From: Alnus glutinosa
Taxonomy: Eukaryota; Streptophyta; Magnoliopsida; Fagales; Betulaceae
NCBI RefSeq assembly: GCF_958979055.1
Contig: NC_084887.1
Span: 35,256,620 to 35,320,619, forward strand
Direction of reading: 5' to 3'
DNA: 64,000 nt
Below, one piece after another: positions 22,060-33,418 of the stretch; within the stretch, counting starts at the first letter, position 1; each line of letters starts with the position of its first letter. The position numbers were made by a program, and so were the translations under genes. The notes beneath the pieces are model-generated. The model was not told the DNA's origin. It saw only the letters and a program-made list of their open reading frames with translations, and did not search any database.

Positions 22060-22340
22060 ATTGAAACACTAAATTCCAATAAGTACCCACAAATGCCATC
22101 GACAACTTCCATCATATACCAACAAAAACCAGATATAGCATGACGATTTGACTCTCAATTGAGACCAATACAGAACGCCAGAGACAAAGAACGCCGGTGA
22201 AGGATGGCCCGGTGGGGGTGGCCGACCACCGAGAGAGAACCAACGCCTCCGGTTCAACGACGAGAGGAACGGGAACGACCGGCGAGCAAGCGAAAGGGAG
22301 AGAGAGAGAGAGAGAGAGATATTTGGGGGAGAGGAATATT
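22060..22340 (-). promoter_or_regulatory. Leader-like CT-rich segment on the minus strand
   Basis: Read on the minus strand this stretch starts with a (CT)n tract (22296-22320 on plus is GA), followed by GC-richer sequence free of long AT runs, resembling a plant 5' untranslated exon. It points toward the rps14 copy 2 kb away, with no other minus-strand gene between. That it was the leader of that locus is inference; it may belong to an unrecognised non-coding transcript. Confidence 0.3.
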
Positions 22341-22940
22341 TGGGGAAACATTTTCCCGCGCTTGGTTTTAGGGTTTTTACTTTTTTTTAAAAAACAAATT
22401 ATATAACTTGCTATGTGTCCAAAGATCATCATATCTCGGCTTCCTGATGATGATGTGGACATATATTTTTTTAATGTTTTAATGAAAACAATGAGAACAA
22501 AGCTTTTTTCTTTTTCTTTTTTATTTATTTTATTGATTCAAAGTTCCTTCCTATATATATAAATGAGACCAAACGGTCAAATTTTAGGATTACAAAAATT
22601 TCTTAATAAACCAAATTAGAGGCACGGGAATAAAGTCGAGCGTAATCAAACTCAAACTCAAACCATTATAAACCACATCTACTACAAATTCTAACTAGAC
22701 AACAAAATGATGTCTCTATGTGATATAAATATCTACTTGATCTAGGATATGACACAAATTCTGATCTAAAAATTGGCATTTACAAACCTGCAGGTTGCAT
22801 CTTAAAACACCGAGCAGGCTGCTTGAGATAATTACAGAAAAAAAAAAAACAAAACAAAAAAGAAAAAAACTCCTTGTTGATATCCCGAAAAATCACCACG
22901 TAAGCTATATCTCATAGCAGTTATATCTTTAAAACTCTGT
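22341..22940. other. Intergenic DNA
   Basis: A T-rich run at 22502-22535 ends in TATTGATTCAAAGTTCC, which resembles the tail end of the minus-oriented retroposons, but no target duplication was found. No gene. Confidence 0.35.
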
Positions 22941-22949
22941 GAAACTGTT

Positions 22950-23115
22950 GAGTAATGATTTACTACCACTTAAATATACAACTTTTCACCACCTTACCAA
23001 TGTGGCAAGGTGGTCCCTCACCTTAATTTATTTATTTTTTAAAAAAAAAAAAAAACTCAAAAAATAGTAGCAATGTGGTAAAATTATATCTTTGGGTGAC
23101 ATTGAATCATTACTC
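22950..23115. mobile_element. MULE-type MITE, GAGTAATGATT family, copy 2
   Basis: A 166-bp hairpin element with ends GAGTAATGATTTACTACCAC and, in complement, GAGTAATGATTCAATGTCAC, flanked by a perfect non-repetitive 9-bp duplication, GAAACTGTT (22941-22949 and 23116-23124). It is about as long as copy 1 and shares its interior (ACAACTTTTCACCACCTT, AAGGTGGTCCCT). Non-coding. The 9-bp duplication marks it as Mutator-like. Confidence 0.88.
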
Positions 23116-23148
23116 GAAACTGTTCCACGAAGGACACGTTATCATGAT

Positions 23149-23292
23149 GGAAAAATGATAGATTTACAATAACACCATAACAAGTGCACAATACTCCCTC
23201 ACATGGGGGTGGAGCCCAGTGTGTGGGGCCCACCCTCATGTGAGGAAGTGTTGTGCACTTGTTGTGGTAGTATTGTGTAGGAATCAAATCTC
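23149..23292. mobile_element. MULE-type hairpin MITE, CCCTCACATG family, copy 1
   Basis: A 144-bp near-palindrome whose arms meet at a CTCACATG.GGGTGG / CCCACCCTCATGTGAG centre. Outer ends are GGAAAAATGATAGATTTACA and, in complement, GATTTGATTCCTACACAATA. The flanks ATCATGAT and ATCGTGAT match in 7 of 8 positions. A second copy with a clean target duplication is at 48129-48271. Non-coding; can form a stable hairpin. Confidence 0.78.
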
Positions 23293-23320
23293 ATCGTGAT
23301 AAAACGACCGGTTATGCATC

Positions 23321-23700
23321 CTATAGGTGATTAACCGCATCACTTGCCCAAGAAACTGCCACGCGTCCAAGATTGGATTCCCACTCCATGGAACTGCAAG
23401 GAACGGTCATCGCCAAAATTGACGCACAGATCAGGTCGAAAATCATGGAACCCCGTCGCAAAATCCTACCCCAACGGTTGCTCAAAGTGGGTGGTTCAGA
23501 TTTGTCGGCACCGGTACCTGTGACACTGCTTCCCAACAGCAAGGTGGATTTGGAGCAGATCCACCATGTGGTGTTCGTCGTTGACGCCTGACGGGTGCAA
23601 GCCGGGATCGATTTTTCGCCACTTTGCTTGTCTTCGTCGCCACTTAACAAAGCTTCTAAACACACGTTTTGTGACTCACAGTAAAAAAAAGACACGCAAG
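23321..23700. other. Unassigned segment with opposed short frames
   Basis: Less AT-rich than its surroundings, with a 72-codon frame on plus (23373-23591) and a 124-codon frame on minus (23321-23695). Neither shows a domain I recognise. The segment sits between two transposons and could be a captured or decayed gene piece. I cannot assign a function. Confidence 0.3.
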
Positions 23701-23739
23701 TCCCCCTCCTGATGAAATCCCAATGAAATCTAAAACTCT

Positions 23740-24851
23740 GAGCCTGTTTGGCAACTTGCTTTGGATAGAGGTTTTTTGTTTCAAAAACAGTAAAATATGT
23801 TTAGGTATTGTAGATGAGCGTTTGGTGATTGTTTTAAAAACAAAAATTGAGAAAACAAAAACAGGAACCTGTTTCCGAAAATAGTTTTCACGAAACAACA
23901 AAAATGTGTCTTTGATTTTAAGTGCACAGTAACAAGGGTGATGTTGATATGGGGTTTGATTCATGGGAATGACAATGAACAATAATCAACAGCATTTCTT
24001 GAATCCCTTCAAAAAAAAAAAAAAAAAACAGCATTTCTTGAAGTTATTGTCACTCTCGCATCATCTATTCTTCACACCACATTTATGGTACCCAAACATG
24101 GCAGTAGAAGCTCCTTCAATTGCATGATGCACTTCGTTGGATCCCTGGGTGCTGTATTTTTTTTATTTTTTATTTTTGGGACTAATTGCCTCTTACTTAT
24201 CAAATCCTTGGAGTTAACTTTATCTTGTATTTGTATGAATCTTTGTGATGTAGAACTAATGCCAAATAAAGACAATCTTTACAGGGGTTAGCCTTAAATG
24301 ATTGATTCATTGTTTTGTTTTGTGTTGATTTCTTAGAAGTGTGCGGATATTGTTCTGTGTCATTTCTTGCAAGTTTGTGGGATTTCTTGCAAGTCTGTTT
24401 TCGTTTTGTTCCATGTCGATTTATTGGAAGTCTTTAGGTAATTGTTTAGTGAGCTAGCTCCATGTCGCGGGCTAGCACCGGTGATGTCCTGCTCTCCATC
24501 TCTTAGGTGTTTGATTAAATTTGTGAAAGGGTAGGCTAGGATTCTAATCTCTCGTTTATGAATATCTTTGAAGATAATGTAAACATGTGAAAGATTCTTA
24601 ATGTTCAATCTATTTAAATGAGATATAAGGGGAAAAAAAAAAAAAAAAAAACTTATTTGTTATTTTATTCTTAAGTGAAAATCGTTTTAAAAACAGATGT
24701 CCCAACGTCTTACCTACTATTTTTTGTTTTCGAAAATAGTTTGTCAAACACATTTTTAATGAAAAAACAAATGAAAACAGTTTTCTATTTCTATTCTCAA
24801 AAACAGTTTTAAGAACAAAAAAAAAAAAAAAACCAATTTGCCAAACGAGCC
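23740..24851. mobile_element. TIR element with GCCTGTTTGGCAA termini, copy 1
   Basis: Starts GAGCCTGTTTGGCAACTTGC and ends CAATTTGCCAAACGAGCC, which in complement reads GGCTCGTTTGGCAAATTGG. The terminal 150-200 bases on each side are rich in AAACAG and GAAAAC words and resemble the ends of the element at 40277-41453. The interior differs and contains two poly-A tracts, suggesting retroposon insertions inside it. No transposase. Superfamily not decided. Confidence 0.62.
24004..24028 (+). mobile_element. Extremely short retroposon insertion with target duplication
   Basis: Only TCCCTTC followed by about 18 A lies between two copies of CAGCATTTCTTGAA (23990-24003 and 24029-24042). A poly-A preceded by TTC and flanked by a 14-bp duplication is what an almost completely 5'-truncated LINE-type insertion leaves. 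The TTCAAAA ending agrees with the 3' end of the retroposons at 13948 and 38129. Confidence 0.75.
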
Positions 24852-25502
24852 TTCTTTCTGTTTGTTATCTCTCTTGTTGGCTGCACGTACATTTCCAGCT
24901 GTCTCTCTCTCATACTAAAATTCAAAGCAAATTTGTTACCAAAATAAAATTTGTTTATCTGGATGTCTCTCCTCCCGAATCTCTCGCACTAGGCTCCGGA
25001 TCTCTTTCCTATCTTGCCTTCTACGCTATTGGTTCAGATTTTGTCTTTAATTAGCATTTTTGGTTATTTGTTTTTTTAAAACAAATAAAATAATAAATGA
25101 CGTACAAAGATTCACGTAAATACGGGTTAGACAACAGAAATCGAAAGACATGGGTGTACATTTGGGAATAACCAAACTGAGGAGGATTGAGATCACTAAT
25201 CCAAACAACCAATTGGGATGCCAAAAAAAAAAAAGAAAAAAAAAAGAGGGTCCATTTAGCAAGATTATGATTTATGATGAAGCCATTTTGGGCTGCCATG
25301 AATTATTTTGAGTATTGTTATTAAACCCATCATAGTTTTGTGTTTTATCGTATATTTCTCACCTGCATAACTGCATTAATGCACATTATCAAAAGGCTAC
25401 TTTATTTATAAATAGGGTTATAAACGCCCCTCATGGACCACACAATTATTATAGCCACCATGACATAAATTTCGGACAATCATGGAGATATAACACTATA
25501 GT
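24852..25502. other. Intergenic, downstream of the thaumatin-like gene
   Basis: AT-rich, with poly-A near 25219-25245. Short minus-strand frames here show no domain. The last 100 bases are probably the 3' untranslated region of the minus-strand thaumatin-like gene. Confidence 0.4.
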
Positions 25503-26709
25503 CTATATGGATGAGTGTGCCATATCACCCGACGGACAGAAGGTTATCACATACTCTCTGGAGGCACAGTTTACCAATGGTGGGGGTGTGTCAAAAGCAA
25601 AACTGTAGTATGAAGGACAAGCATCCTTAAATATCTTTGAGTAGACGCTAGGCTTGCACTTTCCTGGGCTTCCATACTCATTTCTGCAGCAAAATTTGTC
25701 AAGATCAAAAGCCAAGCAAGCACTTTTGCACGCCACCACTTGCCCATTTTTGTTCAAAACCTGAGTCTCTTGTGGGCACAAGCTGTTCACATTTTTCGAG
25801 CACCCTCTAATGGTACAACTCGGTGATAATTGCTTTGATGAGACGAAAACAGGGATGTTGTACCCATCAACCAAGCTCACATCATAATAACTTGGCTTCC
25901 CTTTATCTTCCTGTACTGAAATTTCCACAAGTGTGGCTGGGGGAGTGCCTATAAGTCCCTTGCACGCTAGTTGTCCCCCGCAGTCACCTGTCTCACAGGC
26001 GGGATTCACACTGGCATTGAAATTGCAGCCTGTTCTGGCCCAAATCCGGCCACTCCATGTTAGTGGGGTGTAAATGCGCTGTGTCTGGCCGGGTGGTAGG
26101 TAGAAGCCACCGTCAGCTATCACCTGATAGCCGGTATTTGATGCTGTTGCAGGCCATATAGGAAAGGAGCATTTGTTGTGTACGTAATATGTAATTTTAG
26201 TTGCTGCTGCACTCCCTACAATATGATTTTCAATCAGATAGGCAATGGCAACGTAAGTCATTGAAAATTACAAAGCAAATAGAAACAAAAGCACTCCCTT
26301 TTAGGGTCAATCATAATCAGGTACATTTTATTAAATTAGTCAAACCCATCAACTGCATGTAATCGGATAATTTTGTATTAATTAAGTTCGCGAGTCATAT
26401 AAAAAATTGACAGCTTCAATGTCGCATGTCAGGTCAAGATATAGGTATATGACTATATAAATAAATCCTAACTCGACCTATATGATTAAACAGGTCAAAC
26501 CCTTCAACCATATCCTGCAAATTTCATGTTAGAATATTCTTGTTGGATTTGCGGCAGTGCTTCTAACTATTCAACGACACAAATATTGGCATATTACTTC
26601 AATGTGGTGAATTCAATGGACAAACTCATGTTATGAAATTACCTGCAGATAGCAGAAAATGCGATGCTAGGAAGAGAAAGAAAGCAGCAACCAGCTGTGG
26701 CAACTTCAT
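25503..26709 (-). CDS. Thaumatin-like protein (PR-5 family), two exons
   Basis: Exon 1 is 26643-26709 and exon 2 is 25503-26215 (427-bp intron, GT/AG, phase 1), encoding 259 aa. Residues 1 to about 23 (MKLPQLVAAFFLFLASHFLL) form a secretory signal peptide, so the product is apoplastic or vacuolar. The mature part has 16 cysteines, the full set for eight disulfides of a long thaumatin-like protein, and a recognisable family signature (PACETGDCGGQLAC). The Arg-Glu-Asp-Asp-Asp residues lining the acidic cleft seem present (in IWARTGC, TLVEISVQ, YYDVSLVDG, FAFD). Such proteins bind or hydrolyse beta-glucans and act in defence, though substrate cannot be read here. On minus, CTATAAATG at 26752-26760 is a TATA box about 45 bases before the start codon. 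It ends soon after the last cysteine, without a membrane tail. Confidence 0.94.
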
Positions 26710-26751
26710 TTTGAATGCAATGATCAGGTAAAAGACATGGTTTGGCTATCA

Positions 26752-26760
26752 CATTTATAG
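26752..26760 (-). promoter_or_regulatory. TATA box of the thaumatin-like gene
   Basis: CTATAAATG on the minus strand, about 45 bases upstream of the ATG at 26709, implies a short leader. Positioned as expected for a plant core promoter; not experimentally known. Confidence 0.5.
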
Positions 26761-27521
26761 TTGAAGATTAAGCGATGCGTCATCTTTGATTGTGCTTCAA
26801 GATTAATTTGATGTGGAATCTTTGGAGACAAGAAAGAGACACGATTACTTTGGCCTCTAATTAAGCATTATATGGCTAATTGCTTTAAAGAAAATCAAGA
26901 GCACGTGGTACCGGCCATTTAAAATTGGGCACCGGCCTGGATACAATTGATAGTAATCATATCTAGTATGATACAATGACTAATTTGCTTTATTAGAGGA
27001 AAATCACCGACAGAAAGCTATATGTAAATCACACCATCAATGGAATTAAAACAAAAAAACAAAACAAAGAAGTTTGATATTACGCTTCTAATTAAGCCTT
27101 TTAGTGCTATTTTTTTTAACCTTTTTTTTATTTAATTTCAAGTTTTTCATAAGAAATAAAGAGAGTAAAATTAAATATAGATCGTTAAAAAAAAAAAAAA
27201 TTACAGAATATATGTTGTAGTTCTACCAGAATATGCAAAAGCTTATTTAATTCCTTCAAATCATTGTTTGTCCTTTTTATATTTTGAATATGGTATGTTT
27301 GTCGATGTGTTTTGAGAGAAGTTTTTTGTTTTTTTATGAAAAAGTGTAATAATGTGGCGTAAAGATAAAAACTGTTTTTATATTTTGATGAGTATTCTGC
27401 GTTGAGTTGTTTGCTAGAGTAATCCTATACACTATACTTTTATCCAACTTTGTTAATGTAAAATTATTAATCAGCCCTTTAATTTTTTTTTTATTTATTT
27501 ATTTTTAATAATTGATAGAAT
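26761..27521. other. Upstream region of the thaumatin-like gene
   Basis: AT-rich. A CACGTG core (AGCACGTGGTACC, about 26900-26912) is a G-box/ABRE-like site about 190 bases upstream of the ATG, a common element of stress-responsive plant promoters. Whether it is used is unknown. The remainder shows no gene. Confidence 0.4.
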
Positions 27522-27529
27522 GACTATTG

Positions 27530-28198
27530 TTTTTTTTTTTTTTTGAACGAAAGATTTGAATATTTTATTGATCAAAGATTACGAGCATAAAGTTCTTATA
27601 TTATAAAACACAAAGCTCTGCAAAATCATAACTACATGTTATGAGGTTAAAAAGTCATAGATACAAACAAAAATCTTATAATAAAGTGTTATTTATGACT
27701 TTCATCTTCTGCTAACTCCTTTACAAAAATAGTTAAAGAGTAAATCTGCTTCGAGCATACTAGATAGATAAGAGTAGCCAAATATTCTAGAAAGAATTAT
27801 TTAAACCGGCCGTGAGAGATAACCTTTCACACCGAACTATTCATGTTGTAAGAAATAACTCCTCACACTTGACTAACCTTCATCTTATAGATCGTCCATG
27901 ACTATGAGGGCAGATCTAAAGAAAAAAAAAAAAAAACTCTTATTCAAAGCAAAAATTACAACCAGCAAACAACAGCAGAGGGCAGGGAGGAGATGAGTGG
28001 CACAGCACAGAGGTAAATTGACGGATGCATAGCGGAGATGTCGAAATTACTGATCTGGTCGGAGAACACTTACAAACAAAAAAAAACAGAATGGGAATAA
28101 GAGGGTAGCAGCGGAAAGTAAAAAGGGAAAGAGAGAAGATGAGGGGTGAAGCCTAAGACTGGCTTGAGAAAGAGTCTCTTGAGACCACCCTATAGAAA
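27530..28198 (-). mobile_element. Non-autonomous poly(A) retroposon, minus orientation
   Basis: A 669-bp insertion beginning with a T run (the poly-A tail on minus) and TTGAACGAAAG, flanked by the 8-bp duplication GACTATTG (27522-27529 and 28199-28206). The complement ends GTTCAAAA plus poly-A, as in the other copies, and shares GATTTTGCAGAGCTTTG with the element end at 13190-13446. No reverse transcriptase motif. Probably moved by a LINE in trans. Confidence 0.72.
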
Positions 28199-28206
28199 GA
28201 CTATTG

Positions 28207-29100
28207 GTAAGTGCTATGAAGCAAAGTAAAATAAAGTGTAATGTTGAGCATTTCTCTATTTATTAATGTATTTATTTTGACAGCAACAAAACAAAGAAAT
28301 AAACAAACATGGCTCAAGTCTAGCATAGTATCTACAAAATTGGTGCCACTTCTTTTCTTCTTTCTTCCTTTGTCTTGTTAATCTGCTTTTTCTAATATTT
28401 TTTTTCTAGACTTCAAAAGGGTTAGGTAGAAATCGTATAAATTATGTTGAACAACCACCACCAATGTTCAACCCATTTTGGTGTGTCAGACATTTGCATT
28501 ATATTATATAGCACGTGGAATTTTCAAAACTTCTTTTGGCGATAATAGACTGCAGGTCATAAATAAGTTGCCTACTCTGGTCTAGTCAGTGAGTGCACAA
28601 ATTCAAAATTTTCTCTATTTAGCAAATTGACAAAAAAAATCGAGTTTGGCTTACTTAATATTTCTGTGCGAAAATTAAAAGAGAAGGTAAAAAAAAATAA
28701 TAAAAAAATAACTAGAGTTCTCCCTTATCTTGTAATCTTTATGATTAATTTTTGAGCAAGAGATTTACTTCATATTCTTTATTTCAAGACTCGACCATAA
28801 AGTCGTAACCCTCAAAAAAAAAAAAAAAAAAAAAAGGAAAAAAAAGAAAAGAAAAGAAATTGACCATAGGTGGGCCTCTTTACCCTCCCGTGCTCTAACA
28901 TTATGGTTCTTGGGAATATCCAATGGAATCCACACTCCATGACTTCCGCCTGGCAAAACCATCAACCTCCCAGAAACTATTTCCTTTGATCCAAAAGCTG
29001 AGGTTTCATCTTATTAAGCTGTCAAAAAAGAAGAACGGCCAATAGCGTAGTTGGTTCCTAAATAAGTCACACCAGAATATACCTCATTGCAGTTACAGAT
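28207..29100. other. Intergenic DNA with an orphan open segment
   Basis: Mostly AT-rich. The minus strand of about 28850-28995 reads as a clean open stretch including LMVLPGGSHGVWIPLDIPKN and EGKEAHLW with codon use that looks protein-like, followed by a poly-A-like A run on plus. I do not recognise the family. It may be a decayed exon of a lost gene. Confidence 0.35.
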
Positions 29101-29227
29101 CCAAAAACTGAGAGTAACGGCGTTTCGCTGGGTGGAGACTGGAGAGGGGGGAGTTTTAACTTTAAATTAGACTTGTTTGTTTAGAAAATCTGAAAGGCTT
29201 TTGTCGTCCTCGTAAACAGGGGATTCC

Positions 29228-29258
29228 CTCTCTCTCGCTCTCTCTCTCTCTCTCTTGC
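29228..29258 (+). repeat. CT microsatellite in the kinase 5' region
   Basis: A pyrimidine tract (CTCTCTCGCTCTCTCTCTCT) about 330 bases upstream of the kinase start codon. Such tracts are frequent in plant core promoters and leaders. A further TATA-like ATATTTATAAG lies at 29521-29531. Confidence 0.5.
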
Positions 29259-29586
29259 TCTGATCCTCTGTGTTTTGTCTGAAAGCTGTAACATTTTCTG
29301 GGACAGTGCAAGAGAGAGAGAGCAATGGACTCAAAACCCAATTCACACTCATTGGGTCTCTCACTCTCACTCTCAGACTCTCCTCTCATTTCAAATTTGA
29401 ATACCCTTTTTCACCACTCCTTTTGGGTCCCTACGCCCAGCTCTCTTCGCGCCCGCGTCTCTCTCGCCCTCCCTTTGACCGCCTCGGTCTAATCCCCACC
29501 CACCTTGACCTCGCCATCCCATATTTATAAGTTTATAACCCAAAATCCCCTTCTTTCGCAACTTTCATCAAACACTTCCAAAGCCT

Positions 29587-31819
29587 ATGGACTCAGGCAT
29601 GGAAAAACCAGCACAGAGCAGTGAAAACAATGATACCGAATCCGTCACTAGCAATCTCCGAGACCTTAGTTTCAATACCAGTGTTAGCGTCAGTCTTTGT
29701 AGCTGCACGGTTTCTGCGTCTGATAACAGTGTGAGTAGCAGCAATATGAGCAATGCCAGCACCGCTGGGGCTCACAAGAATGACGAACCCGTGGTGGACT
29801 ATGAGGAAAGCGACACAAGAAGTTTGAGTTACGCGAGCAAATCTAACAGCTTCGATGCAAATGAGTCCAGCTTTCGGAGCTTTTGCCCGTCGAAGCCGCA
29901 CAAAGGCAACGATATACGATGGGATGCCATACAATGCGTGAAAGCTAAAGATGGGGACTTGGGGCTAGGCCATTTCAGGCTTTTGAAGAAGCTCGGGTGT
30001 GGGGATATAGGGAGCGTGTATTTGGCGGAGTTAAGAGGAATCGGTTGTTTGTTTGCGATGAAGGTGATGGATAAGGGCATGTTGGCTGGGAGGAAGAAGC
30101 TGGTGAGAGCTCAGACTGAGAGGGACATATTGGGTTTGTTGGACCACCCCTTCCTTCCGACCCTTTATTCCCATTTCGAGACCGAAAAGTTCTCTTGCTT
30201 GTTAATGGAGTTTTGCTGCGGTGGGGATCTTCATACGCTCCGGCAGCGCCAGCCTGGCAAGCATTTTACGGAACAGGCAGCCAAGTAAGTAGTAGTACTA
30301 AACTTATTTCAGGTATAATTTAGTTCATTTATGCTGGAAAATGATGTAACAGTACCCATTAGGATAGATGTTAGTGAAAAATACTAGTTTGTGGAACTTG
30401 GCAAAAAGTGCTTGTTTATGTATACTATGCATTAGTTTTTTATACTTTAGGAACAAAAATTAGAGAGAAGTTGCATTATGACGGTGAATGTTGAATAATT
30501 GAAGCTGTGGGGTAGCAGAAATTTATGTGTGTTCTGATGATAGTGACAGGCATTATTTTCTGTCCGCTTTAAATATAACTCCTTCTGACCTTATTTATGA
30601 ATTTTATATTCAATGCTAAATGAATGTGCATTAGCATAAGTAACACAAAATCAACTTCAATTTGAATGAAAAGGGTACCTTTAAGCTGGAATACCCCTTG
30701 ATGATCATGTTTGTACTTGTAGTTAGCATCTCCCTATGGTACCCTGCAGAAGATTAAGAAGGTTGGTGATTGGTTTGGTATAAATTTGGTTCTCAATTGT
30801 CAACTCAGCTCAGATTGATGAACTATGCTTGGTTAATTTCATTTTACGCCCTCATGGAGTTTAGGCTGTTTATATAGAAATTTCTGATTCTTACTTTGTG
30901 GCTTATGAAGAAAAAAAAAAAGTCTGATTATTTCTTTTGCACTTGCAGATTTTATGCTTCTGAAGTGTTACTTGCGCTTGAGTACCTACACATGATGGGA
31001 GTGGTGTACAGAGACTTAAAGCCTGAAAATGTATTGGTGAGGGAGGATGGCCATATCATGCTCTCTGATTTTGATTTGTCGTTAAGATGCTATGTGAGTC
31101 CCACCCTTGTTCACTCCAGTATAGAGCCATCCTGCCGGATATCTTCTTATTGTATTCAGCCGTCGTGCATTGATCCAGCCTGCAAACTTCCTGTTTGTGT
31201 GGAGCCTTCCTGCTTGCAACCTTCTTGTTTTAAGCCTCATTTTTTCAATTCCAAAAGAACAAAGGTGAGGAGTGAAAAAATGGCAAATGCAGATTCACTT
31301 CCTGTACTAATTGCAGAACCAACCAGTGCCCGCTCTATGTCATTTGTTGGAACCCATGAATACTTAGCTCCTGAGATAATAAGAGGGGATGGTCACGGGA
31401 GTGCTGTTGATTGGTGGACATTTGGTATTTTCTTGTATGAGTTGCTACATGGGAGGACACCATTTAAAGGCAGTGGAAACCGAGAGACATTATTCAATGT
31501 TGTTGGTCAGCCCCTAAAATTTCTAGACGGATCCACCAGTATCAGCTTTGCTGCTAAAGATTTGATCCGGGGCCTCCTTGTAAAGGACCCACAAAAGAGA
31601 TTAGGATTCAAAAGAGGTGCTACTGAGATCAAACAGCATCCCTTCTTTGAAACTGTTAATTGGGCTCTCATCCGCAGTACTCACCCTCCAGAAATTCCAA
31701 AACCAGTTGATCTTTCATTTTTGAACCACACATTTAAGTCGTCGGTGCCTCCGAACGACAAAGGTGCAACTGACTCAGATAGGTCGTCAGGTCCTTACTT
31801 AGATTTTGAATTTTTTTAA
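29587..31819 (+). CDS. AGC-VIII Ser/Thr protein kinase, D6PK-like
   Basis: Exon 1 is 29587-30284 and exon 2 is 30949-31819 (664-bp intron, GT/AG), encoding 522 aa. Residues 1-125 are Ser/Asn-rich and disordered. The kinase domain runs from about 130: Gly-rich loop [10 protein letters not shown] (136-145), Lys159 in FAMKV, Glu178, catalytic YRDLKPEN (Asp255), and DFD at 273-275 instead of DFG, the hallmark of plant AGC-VIII kinases. A long activation-segment insertion (about 282-355) follows, with repeated PSC/PAC units, then GTHEYLAPE and DWWTFG. The C-terminus FEFF is a PDK1-docking (PIF) motif. D6PK-family kinases phosphorylate PIN auxin efflux carriers at the plasma membrane and drive polar auxin transport; membrane binding depends on the basic middle insertion. 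Exact subgroup not resolved. The single intron before FYASEV is the usual one in this family. Confidence 0.93.
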
Positions 31820-33410
31820 CGACTTTTATTTTGAGAAGATGATTGAAACTGTTAGCATGTATTCATGTTGTCAATGGAAGTTTATTCCTTTTACATGGTT
31901 ATATTTATTTTCCTCATAAAAATGCATTCATTCTGTTGTGGGATATTTGCCTTTCTTTTATTTCTTTTGCTTTTCTAATTTTTGTTGTATTCGCATATGG
32001 ATGATGAAACAAAGGGACCGGGAAAATGCAGGTGACGTTTGTTGCGTATGATGTTTCATCCACCACCTTTTGCAAGTCTTTTAACAGGAGAGTTTCTTTA
32101 AGGGTAGTCCTTTAAAGGGAGTGTGTCGAGCCCTTTTTTGATTCTCTCTTTTTGCATAATTACTGTTTGTCTGGAATGCGACCCTGCGTAACTCTCTAAA
32201 ACTTTGTCCACAAATGAACTTTTGGAAAAGGAAAATTTGATTTAGACAACACACAGAAAAAAGTTTACACTCTGGGTGTGGGGCTCCGGATGCATCTGGA
32301 AATGAGAAATCGTGGTATCCTTGTCGCATTGGCCTTCAACAGTGTGAGATTCTGCTTCCTCGAGTTGTTCCAAGAAGTGCTTTATTCCTCTGCAATTACA
32401 GGCTTTTTACCAAAATGATAACTTTAATCATATGTTCTTTCCTGGGTAGGGTATCCAAAATCAGTACGATGCTGATTACTGAAGAATGACTGAGAGGCCT
32501 GATGACAAAGGTTTGGTACCGCAGAAGCCCACGTATGAAACGAACATGGATTAATTTTACTTTTGCAATATACAGGCTTTTTTTTTTCTTTTTTCTTTTT
32601 TCTTTTTTCTTATTTAATTCAAAGCGGGGAAGGGGAACTAGGGAAGGGGAAAGGGGAGGCAATATACAGGCATTTACAGTAGAATGAAGTTGATGGATTT
32701 GCCAATATTCTTTAGCTGCTTAGTTATTTCTCTTCATCCATAATTTTCACTATCAATTAGTTGTAATTCTTGACATAACTAAGGCCAAACAGACCAAACT
32801 GATGTTGACGAGCATTCACATTCGGCTAGCTAAATGTCATTCTGGCTAGTTGGAATGTTAAAATAAGATAAAAATAAGCTACATTTGGCTAAGTAATTTG
32901 GAAAAATATTTGGTGAGCTGTTATGGTGCTGCCAAATGTAAAAACAAGTCATTTTTTTAATTTCAAACATTTTATCTCATCACAATAAAGAATAAATAAT
33001 TTTTTAAAAATAATAATATTTAAATGAAATAGTAAAAGTGGATAGTAGGTGCTTTCGGAAAGTGAGTAGTTAAATAAAATAAAAATAATTTTTTAATTGA
33101 AATGAAAAGCAAATTTGCTGAACAGAAAGGTAAATACTAACAATGCTTTTCCAATTAATTTATGCAGCTTTAGAATCTAAACCAATGAATATTCATAATT
33201 TCTCTGATTCTTAAACTGGAAAAAAGAACAAGAAAAAGGAAATCTGTAAAAGGTATAAATTACTGCAATTTCCGTACGTTGAATATATATAGTGGCCTCA
33301 AATTGAACTTGAAATATTTTGAGATTTCTCACGACGTTTGAAACTGTGGTATGCATTAAACCCTTGAAGGCTCGAAGTTACCTTAAACAAGCTGTAAATT
33401 TATTTAATGT
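31820..33410. other. 3' region of the kinase and intergenic DNA
   Basis: About the first 200 bases are probably 3' untranslated region. The rest is AT-rich with pyrimidine-rich runs near 32577-32612 and a possible decayed MITE at about 32880-33125 (ends include CATTTGGCTAAG and GCAAATTTGCTGAA). No gene. Confidence 0.4.
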
Positions 33411-33418
33411 GTACCAAT

